Shown: piece by piece, positions 55,899 to 64,000 of the stretch
Layout: every line of letters starts with the position of its first letter
Numbering within the stretch: the first letter of the stretch is position 1
From: Massospora cicadina
Taxonomy: Eukaryota; Entomophthoromycota; Entomophthoromycetes; Entomophthorales; Entomophthoraceae
NCBI GenBank assembly: GCA_022478985.1
Contig: JAKSZP010017390.1
Span: 1 to 64,000, forward strand
Length of the DNA: 64,000 nucleotides
Direction: 5' to 3'
The notes under the pieces: model-generated
Told to the model about the DNA's origin: nothing
The model's input: the letters and a program-made list of their open reading frames with translations, nothing else
Database searches by the model: none
Translations under genes and position numbers: made by a program

Positions 55899-57849
55899 CC
55901 AGGTCTTATCCTCCTTTCTAATTATTTTGAACCCCCTTAATTGATACAGTATCATCCCAGGTCAGTCCGCCTCAAATAAAATTAAAAAAAAATAAAAATA
56001 AAAAATAGCAATAAATAAAACTATAGAACATAGCATGAAATGCATGATGTTGTCTTAATTTATCATTTAATATTTTGTACATCAAAATATAAAAAGAATA
56101 AATAAAATTTAAATAATCAAAAATGCCCTTATAACCAATAATGAATATTACACCTAATGCAAGATTACCTTAGTTGTACTATATGTATAAATAGGATTTC
56201 ACATAATTTCATTTTTTAATAATTTTTCAAAACTTTTCTTACAAATTCATTCTTCATTCGCATAGACATTTATAATGTTTAAGTGCATTAATGTAGGAAA
56301 TTTCCAGTAATGCAGTGGCTTTCTTTATAGTCATGCCGTTGTTAAACACCTTGATAATCAACAATTAGCATCTATCATTATCTATCAAACAATTTTTCTT
56401 AATTCATAATTTACTTTTTTCTGTTCTAAATTTGGCGTTTCTAGGGTGGAAAATATTAAAATTATAAAAAAAAATAAAGCATAAAAACTATGTGAAAAAT
56501 AGAGAAAATTATGTGAAACTCTATAGTAGAAACTAGTAACTTAATCAGTCAAACTTCATCTATGATAGCAGTAATAGGTTTGACCTAACCCCACCTCTAG
56601 TATGATTATATTTTTTGAATAAATGAATTGATTGAATTAAATCAATGTATCACTGCCAACCACTCAGACTCTGAACCCCACAATTAAAAGTTTGATATAG
56701 TAGTTGTCAATAAGATTTTTATAAATTTTACAAAATCATTACCTTTATAGTTAAGAAATTTAACTAATAAACTGATTTGAATTGATTTAGTTGTTAACAT
56801 ATTGATAGACACATATTTTTTAATTTTTGTCAAAGACACTGTATATTGATCCATTAAACAGATTTTAATCCTTTGACCAAATATACTGTGTCATTGATCC
56901 AGTAAAGTTTAATTTAAAACCACTTACCAAAATTATTGTCATTATCAAATCAAATTAATTCACCACTTACCATTAAGTAAAATCATTGGAGCTATAATCA
57001 AACAAATTCCTTCTGCTTAGCAAAACCATTAATTTTCCTTATAAACCAATTTTTACACCAGTCCTTATAATCTCATCATTACATATCAAGGTCATATATC
57101 AGAAATGCACCAAAAAATGTCTAATAAATTACCACCAAAAGTCATATATCATGTCACATCATTGGAGTTTGGAAAAAATATAAACCCATGCTTGTTTTTA
57201 GCTTAAATAATATAAATATTACATATAATAAAGCAAATAATCAAACAAATTATAATTCTAAACATTGCTGGGTAACTTGGTCTGGCACTTGAATTAAACG
57301 TGAAGCTGCACTACCTGCTAGTTATAGATAAACTACCAAACAGCTTAGCTAAATACTTTATCATACCAAATCAGCTAATTACCAACAGCTTGGTAAACTC
57401 AAGATAATTTTATCAAATCAGCCAAAAACCACTAACCACTATCTAAAGCTAATTACCTATTAAATCAACCAATTACTGTTGGACTTTTGTGGTTGACCCA
57501 AAATAAACCCTTCAACAACCAACATATTAGCCCAATTATCATCCAAATACTCAAGATAATACTATAATTCTCAACTTAAAGTCTATTACAATTACACAGC
57601 TTGGGGTTAAATATTTCAACTTCAACTCAATTAATTATTATTATATCAAAAGCTTGGAACAAATACGCTTGCACATTCAGGCTGATTATCACAGCAAACA
57701 TATTTTTACAATTGGTATCAACTAATCAGGAACAATACCAAATATTCAGCATAAGAAATCATTTGGGATCAACCCAAAGATAACGTCTAAAAACCCATAT
57801 ACAAATAGACAGACATAACGTTATCAATATCCCATCCTTAGGGCAAAAT
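55899..57849. other. AT-rich spacer, no gene seen
   Basis: Very AT-rich with poly(A) and poly(T) runs and no long frame on either strand. The only structured trace is a helix-turn-helix-like stretch at 56280-56440. The repeated words 'accaaat', 'ccaatta' and 'aaccaat' suggest old LTR or simple-sequence material, possibly including the start of the J LTR. Confidence 0.5.
56280..56440 (-). pseudogene. Possible transposase helix-turn-helix remnant
   Basis: The minus strand reads VFNNGMTIKKATALLEISY, which resembles the N-terminal helix-turn-helix of Tc1/mariner- or ISXO2-type transposases ('G-T-I-x-E-A-A-x-x-L'). No catalytic DDE part is visible. Short and isolated, so only tentative. Confidence 0.3.
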
Positions 57850-58580
57850 TTGTATGTCAATACTTATAATTGGCACAATAGCACTTGCACATGGAACGCC
57901 CAAATGGGAGTACCTAGTGCTATCAAGAGAGTCTTGTTGACATCCTGTTTTAGGGGTGTGTCATTTACTTCAATCATGTCAAACTTTCACAGAAGATTGT
58001 TTAATCAGCAGTATGACAAAATCCAAATTGAGATGATAATAGGACAATTGTTCACATTTTTATTGCAACTTTTGTCCCTGAAATCCTCCAAAATATGAGA
58101 GTATTTGTCACCAATAAACCTAACAATAATTCATAATCTTATCAGTTCAATGGCTGACTAAGGTGAATATATTTTGTTAAAATTCATGCTTTTTTGTGGC
58201 CATGAGATGCCCTAGAGGTATAAATACTGACGCCTGCACTAATGAATAATCATCAAATAATATAGTCTTAATAAAGATTATTTTATTTAATCTCTTTACT
58301 GGTTTTCCTCTGAAGTCTCTTGTAGAGTGTGTTGGCAAGCTGAAATCCCATAATCCACAGCTTGTAACTTTACCTACCTCAGAAGAAGTTCCCAATTACA
58401 AATGGAAAATTTTGCCCAATATTGACCAGAAGAGTCAGTGTTAACTAAATAGCCTAGTGAGTTTCCAAACGGTTAAAATATCATAAGCCACAGGCAAACT
58501 TGAGGATCATTTGGCCAAACTTTGACTCATTTAATCATGCAGGATCTAAATTATCAAGCTAGCAACCCTTAGATATAACA
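57850..58580 (+). repeat. 5' LTR of gypsy J (left limit uncertain)
   Basis: The right end is fixed by ATATAACA followed after two bases by the primer site. It contains TATAAATAC (58219) and AATAAAG about 50 bases on (58270), the promoter and poly(A) signal. The left edge is a guess because no second copy is in the window. Confidence 0.55.
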
Positions 58581-58582
58581 AC

Positions 58583-58592
58583 TGGTGCTCAC
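58583..58592 (+). promoter_or_regulatory. Primer-binding site of gypsy J
   Basis: TGGTGCTCAC two bases after the LTR end. C and D have TGATGCTCAC, G has TGGCGAACAC and I has TGGTGCTCTC in the same place. Confidence 0.72.
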
Positions 58593-58598
58593 TCAAAA

Positions 58599-60560
58599 TT
58601 GGTGACACTCTCTGAGATGGACTTACACAACCAGTTTCTGGTAGATTTGGCCAGATGTGAAAGTGACAATGAGATGGAATCTAGTGACAAGAAAATATCA
58701 GATTATTTTAATACTAGCCATCAAGGCTCTGATGCAGGTACCTCCAAATCCCTGGATCTTATCACTATGTGGGGAGCTCATGTAGATACAACAGGCCTGA
58801 TTGACATTACATCTGAAAGCGTAAAAGCTATGCTGGAAACTCTATATCAGGGCTTTAGAATTGGAAGTTTACAAATCTACACCTCCTTTGGCCTGTTCTG
58901 TTATTTTATGGATCAGGCGCTCAAAATGGAGATATACATGAAGTAATGCAATGCAACCATGGAATCTCTTGCCAAACGTCTCACAGACAGTCAAGCAACT
59001 AAAGAATTCCTGGTTAACTTTGTCCAACCCGCAATTAAGCATACCTAGTGAACTCTTGCTAAACAAAGTCTGGAACTCACAGAAATCTAACATGTGCAAG
59101 GGGAGGAGCAATCTTCCCAAAATGCTCTACTGGATAAATTAATCTTCTAGTTTTGATGAAGTCCAAAAATTATTGTAAATACTATGGGACTTGCCAATGA
59201 AGATCATGGGAGATTAAACACACTCAGGGAGCTATTGAATGAAGGAGTCCTAAAGATAGCCGCAGAAGTTCTTGCTCACCATGAGTTATTGCATGAATGG
59301 GTACAAAACATGGATACCCGCTGTCAAAAACTGGAAACACATTCTGATTTCCTATTATCTCAGTTGGAATAACTCACCATACATGCCACTTTGGGCTGAA
59401 GAAATTACCTGGACTTAAATACAAATCATGATGATTTCAAGAATTATGTTCAGGCCAAGCTGGATTTATGAACAAAAACATCAAAGACCTTGCATCAAAA
59501 CTAGCTGTCCCAAAATAGGGATGAGGATGTGCCTTGATCAAAGAGGAATTTTCAAAAGTTTGGACTGTTGTGTAAAAATTGCAGGCCAGAAATACTTTTT
59601 ACTCAGAAGAATTGGAAGCTCAGAATGCAATTATCAACTGCAAAAAATAAGTAGACAATATGGCCAAAGATATTAAAAGCTTAACGTCCAATCAAGCTTT
59701 ATTCAAAAAGGGGTATGACAACCTTAAAAACTAATTTGATTCCTCAAAAAGCAAAGCTGCCAGTGCTCACCCAGACTTTACAAAAGTGAAATGGAAAAAA
59801 GCTATGCCCATTTGGCCAAAAACAGTTTGGGAAAATAACTAAGGGCCAAATTGAGCATTAGAATTCAGTAGTTTGGATTAATATAATGAAATTGAATCAT
59901 CAGTAATTGACACTAATGAAGAAACCAATTTTTAAACATCCATCCTATGCCTAGGGTTCTGGAATCAATTCCTGACACTGGATACTCTTCCAATAAGAAA
60001 GAGGGCCAATTCTATGTGAATATACCCCAAGATGTTTAAGAAAAAGACAATTTCTATGCCTGAAACAGGGCGAGAAGACTTTAAATCATTAAACTTACCA
60101 AAGTTTGATAAGGATGGTAACGTTCACTCTTTACTCAAACCAATTGAAAAACAATGCAGGAAACATCAGACCATGCAAAAGGATCAGCACTGATCAACTC
60201 ACTTAATGCCCATAACTGTGACCTCATTATGCCCTATTTGGGCGACGATTTGTCCTATATGGATGCCAAATTTGCAGTGACAACAGTTTGGAGGTCTGGG
60301 AAATTAGAAGCACAAATAAGAGAGCTTCTTAATATTAAAATTAATCAGAATGAGACTATTAAGGACTTTTCAGACAGATTTTTCCATGAGGCATCAAGTC
60401 TTGCTTAGGTGTAAAGCAATTGATAAGTTTGATGCTAAGATCTCAATGGAACACGCAGTCATGTTCTATAGTTGATTTCACCATGTCATGATACCTACAT
60501 TTAATGGAGAAATGGAAACCCAAGAGCTTAACTAATTATTTGAGAAACTGTTCCCATAGT
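58599..60560 (+). pseudogene. gag of gypsy J
   Basis: Begins with a charged, helical N-terminus (frame 58599-58946), followed by HELLHEWVQNMDTRCQKLE (59184-59372), which is coiled-coil-like. The capsid part is in 60154-60408: KIKINQNETIKDFSDRFFHEA, which aligns with I and H gag. Many stops and frameshifts. Family 3 by similarity. Confidence 0.72.
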
Positions 60561-60626
60561 TTTGATACACCTAATTGGCCCAAAAATCAGCAAAAATTTT
60601 GATCTTCAGGACCAAAAAGCAACATT

Positions 60627-61712
60627 ATGTCTGACCAGGGGAAAAATATAAACTATGAACCAAAAATCGATCAAAAGCAGCAAACAGGTCCGATTACATG
60701 CCACAACTGTGGTCAAAAGGGGAATTTTGCTAGCCAATGCTACAGATGGTCCAACAAAAAGCCTGGGGTCAACGTTGCTATAGAAATTAACAGTGACAGC
60801 AAGACGGAAAAAGAGCAGGTGGAGTAGAGGAGGAAAGCTCTAACTCCACTAATGTTCAAACCCTTCCATCTGACTCTGAAAAATCTTTAGGGGCTGAAGA
60901 TGTCGCCAAAGATAACCTTTACCATATTGTGGCCAATGATGTCATGATGGTCATTACTCAGGACTCAGCAAAAGCAACCAAACCCTTGAAAATCATCAAA
61001 GAAGCACAAGCAGAGGTATCAAAACCTTATGCAAAACAGATTATTGATCAGGGTTTAAACTCCAACCTGGATGTTCAACTGACCTACCTTTGCTTAACAA
61101 TGTACAAGTAGCCATTCCCATGAAGACCTTAGCAGATAACTTCCCAGATATTTTCTCAAGTCGGAAATCACACCTGGAATAGGGCAGCAGTCACAGTATT
61201 TACACAATAAATAACTCTGAAAACTACTCTGAATGTACTTATGTAGATATAGCAGTAAACAAGGTGTGAGTTCAGGCTGATTGTCAATAAGTGGTGCTCA
61301 TATCAATATAGTCAGCACAAAGTTTGTTAAAAAGTTGAAAATGCGCCCAATGTTGCCCACTGTCAGGAATATGGTACAGCTGGAGCACATACAACTAAAT
61401 CACTGGTTAGATACAGTACCCTACCTCTCAGATTCAGATCTATTGTAGTGACAGCACCTGCAATAGTGTTGCCAAATTTAAACTATGATATATATAATTG
61501 GGACTGAAATCCTAAAGAGATATGGAGTATTTTACCAATCATATGGATGATATTCTCACCATTCTTAGCCAGGCTATCTTGCTTTACTATAACTGTGATA
61601 GGGCAGTTGAGAAAAAGTAACACAGTCTATTCATAAATCTGGCCTACAAAGATGGAATAGTCCCAATTGAGTATGTCAAAGCGCAGTCAAAGATAAAAAA
61701 ACACTACCCACC
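60627..61712 (+). pseudogene. gag CCHC knuckle and protease region of gypsy J (truncated)
   Basis: At 60699-60740 CHNCGQKGNFASQC is a CX2CX4HX4C knuckle with Asn (AAT) for His. From about 61285 SGAHINIVSTKFVKKLKM is the sequence after a retropepsin active site, with the preceding catalytic Asp lost. PVTYLYEW near 61710 marks the PR-RT linker. J stops where the LTR of G starts. Confidence 0.72.
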
Positions 61713-62322
61713 TGTCACATATCTATATGAATGGACGACAAGCCACAATTATGACCAATGAATCATTGAGGAATTTTGCCAAAGATTCAATGGGCAGAAT
61801 CTGCTGAGGATGTTTCAGAGCTATAAGTATTCAATCGCCTTAGGATGAGGCGATAATGGGTTATAATGGGTCATATCAGATTTCCTTCAAAATAGGACAA
61901 TAAAACTGATGTTGACATTTGACAAAAGATAATTTGGATTGCCTCAAATCAGGGGATACAAAATTAATGAACAACAAGCTGAAAAAATGAGAATATGGAA
62001 AAACAAATAAACTAATGCAAAAGAGTCGGTACCAATGAGGTTGCTGGGATATCAGCAAAAGAAGAGAATTGACAGGAGGAGGTTTTTAGAGAGTAAAGAA
62101 GAAGGAAGTAAGAGGAAGCGGACTATAAGAGATCCGCCGATTTTTTATATAAAAATAAAAAGTGTTTTGGGGGAAATTGCTCCTGTTTTATCATAAATTA
62201 TTTTTTTACAAGAGTTCTGAGGAACTGGCAATTGTCATATAATCTGTTCCAATTGTTCAGTGGGCGTAACCCTGTGTAAAAAACCCTTTGGCAGATATAT
62301 AGGGAATCGCCAAAACTCAACA
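61713..62322 (+). repeat. 5' LTR of gypsy G (610 bp)
   Basis: Starts TGTCACATATC...ATATGAATGGA and ends CCAAAACTCAACA. Internal blocks such as 'cgccttaggatgagg' (61839) match D, and 'aatgagaatatgg' (61984) matches F. It inserted into the J protease-RT linker. The flank 'ccacc' at 61708-61712 would be the target copy. Confidence 0.82.
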
Positions 62323-62323
62323 G

Positions 62324-62333
62324 TGGCGAACAC
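62324..62333 (+). promoter_or_regulatory. Primer-binding site of gypsy G
   Basis: TGGCGAACAC starts one base after the LTR, at the position of TGATGCTCAC in C and D. The 'caggggagccc' that follows corresponds to 'cagggggcc' in C. Confidence 0.5.
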
Positions 62334-62366
62334 AACAGGGGAGCCCATTGATCAATAACAATATTA

Positions 62367-63480
62367 TGAAAACTCAGTCATCAGCTATGTCGCATTCAGG
62401 TTGCTTTGATAAGGAATCTGCATGACATGCTGGTCCTGTTGCATATGAGGAGCTGAAACTTGCATTTGATACTGTGCTCAAACAACAAGATGAGTTGCTT
62501 CAGGAGGTTAACAGTGATAAGCTACCCCATTTGATCACGAAGGAAATATATTCATGGGTTCTTTCAACAATTTATGTTTGCAACTGAAGGAACTTCAGAA
62601 GGCAGATGGCAAAACTATTGATCTCCTCCTTGGATGTTGGGAGTGCTGATCAAGTCATTTGTTACCTTTCAGATATTTCCGTTTCATACAAGAAGTTAAG
62701 GAGATGGTGCTGCAGTTGTTTGGCAGAACTGCAAAGATGTCTCAGCAAAAAGCTAAGTTCTTGACCATCAGTTTTCAGCGAAATGAGACCCTCACCACAT
62801 TTACTGAGTGATTTTTAATGGAAGCTCACATGATGTTGGGGCAGGGAATTTATCTGAAGTTGATGTGTGCATTGCAATGGCCTCGGCGGTGAAGCCATAC
62901 CCTGAACTTTACAATGTCATGGCCCTGTTGTTGAGGACGATGTACCTATTCTTAAACTTGTTCAGTTTGTACATTGCTTAGCTGTAATTTTCCCTTCATC
63001 CAATATCAAACAGACTCACATGGTCGCTGTTGTCAACCCTAATCATGTGTGGGGAATCAACCAGTCAGTGTGGGTTCCATCAGGTTACTCACCGCAGTCC
63101 AACATTCAGTCCATAACTACTGATCAACATCTGGCCAAATACCACTTTGGCCCTAAATATGCTGACCAATAGCAGTCATTCTACTGATGTGGGTTCAGTT
63201 ATTCCGATCCTCTTCAGGACAATCTTCCAAGTGGGCCAACTTATATTCAGCACAGACGTAGGTCCTATGGGGTACGTTGTTTTACATGTGGTCACCCCAG
63301 GTACATGGGATGATGGTGCCTCAATCAACGGATCCCTCCAGTACAATGGGATCAATGTTATCAGGGAAAAGTCAGAGCGGAGTAGAGATGGGACTCTCTA
63401 CTTCCACTATCTCAAATTCAAACGTCCCACCTGAATCTACTGTATTAATTTCAGCAGAAGCCTCCCAGTATGACGATACA
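62367..63480 (+). pseudogene. gag of gypsy G
   Basis: Starts MKTQSSAMSHSGCFDKES, or at the second Met (shared with D). SSLDVGSADQVICYLSD and LTISFQRNETLTTF match C and D. The knuckle at 63271-63313 reads CFTCGHPRYMG-stop-WC: His is Tyr (CAC to TAC) and one codon is a stop. Short N-terminal part, as in D, without the C coiled coil. Confidence 0.82.
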
Positions 63481-64000
63481 TTCCTCTACCAACAGCTGGT
63501 TGGGGGAGTAAATGTGCTGACCCAAGCACAAAAACCAAAGAAATGGCGGACAAAGGATCTCCAGAGCGGCCAAAGCCTTACGCTTGTCAGATGTTTGACC
63601 AAAGTCCGTCAGACCAGTTAGAACTGTTTGCAGATGCTTTGTCCCTGAGAGGAGTATATGTCGCCCTTCCAGTGGACGCTATTGTAACACATTACCCTAA
63701 AATTGGCGTGGGTATTATGAGTTTCCTGGGAAAACATGAATCACTGAATGTACATGTAGTAAATAGCTGGCATTTATCTTACTCAAAGTGCACTTACTGT
63801 GACATTGTGGTAGCCAAAACCGAGTACAAGCTATAATTGATATGGGCACTCCTGTTAACATTGTCTCCACTAAATTGGTGGTGAAGTTGTCTTTAAAACC
63901 TGACATAGACCATCTGGATGGTGTATGGGACCGCTGGAGCAGAAACCACGGTCTCTGAGGGAGCGTATAGCGCGCTTCCCTTGTGGTTTGGATCCATTGT
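63481..64000 (+). pseudogene. gag end and protease of gypsy G (runs off window)
   Basis: The frame 63543-63836 is the gag C-terminal part (PERPKPYACQMFDQS, as in C PPSSEFCQDVQKPYVWQ). At 63836-63859 IDMGTPVN, followed by IVSTKLVVKLSLKPD, is the protease active site with Met in the middle. The element goes on past the window edge. Confidence 0.78.

Noticed and set aside
55950..56610. Terminal inverted repeats around the helix-turn-helix remnant
   Set aside because: The candidate ends ('cagtatcatcccagg' and 'tgacctaacccc') match too poorly to claim.
24590..57315. Shared 13-mer 'cgtgaagctgcac' at ~24590 and ~57301 as proof of a shared LTR
   Set aside because: Matches of 13 bases are expected by chance in 64 kb, and the relative orientation does not fit the LTR signals.
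1..64000. CRISPR array, bacterial operon or phage
   Set aside because: No regular spaced repeats, no ribosome-binding sites or dense intact ORFs. All recognisable domains are eukaryotic retrotransposon types.
1..64000. tRNA or rRNA genes
   Set aside because: None could be recognised by eye. A covariance-model search would be needed to exclude them.

Overview
This window is eukaryotic repeat DNA. It is AT-rich, contains no recognisable host gene, and consists almost entirely of retrotransposons inserted into one another and then decayed by stops, frameshifts and many C-to-T/G-to-A changes. A chromodomain Ty3/gypsy element (chromovirus), CpG-biased decay and AT-rich spacers fit a transposon-rich fungus best, but a plant or another eukaryote cannot be excluded from the sequence alone. 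No gene here looks intact.

I name the elements by letter. Three Ty3/gypsy families are present. Family 1 comprises D, C and E on the minus strand and F and G on the plus strand; its LTRs are about 475-610 bp and its protease motif is IDMG. Family 2 is the chromovirus A on the plus strand, with 1.43-kb LTRs, plus a divergent LTR at 20.9-22.1 kb and a protease fragment at 32.7-33.0 kb. Family 3 comprises H and I (minus) and J (plus), with gag-PR-RT-RH-IN and a CCHC knuckle. There is one LINE family with three insertions: A (complete), B (split) and C (ORF1 plus the 3' end only).

Layout. 1-722 and 8043-about 10557 are the two halves of LINE B, split by chromovirus A (723-8042). LINE B itself sits inside gypsy D, whose body runs 10558-15083 and 20070-20900. 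D is interrupted again by full-length LINE A (15100-20053, with a 16-bp target duplication). 20901-22072 is a divergent chromovirus LTR. 22073-32715 is gypsy H, invaded by LTR-like segments and by LINE C (29981-31530, with a perfect 21-bp target duplication). 33017-37140 is gypsy E, truncated. 37141-50674 is gypsy I, which carries gypsy C (40478-47835) complete inside it. 50675-55898 is gypsy F, which carries a 1.26-kb unknown antisense segment with 10-bp inverted ends (54025-55288). 55899-57850 is very AT-rich with little content. 57850-61712 is gypsy J, cut by the start of gypsy G (61713 to the window end).

The elements shared the usual copy-and-paste machinery. Family 1 and 3 copies keep a matching primer-binding site just after the LTR (TGGTGCTCAC or close variants). 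The catalytic aspartates of RT and integrase are repeatedly changed to Asn, in part at former CpG sites. The least explained items are the antisense segment in F, the ORF1-only LINE C, and the DMG protease motif of family 1.
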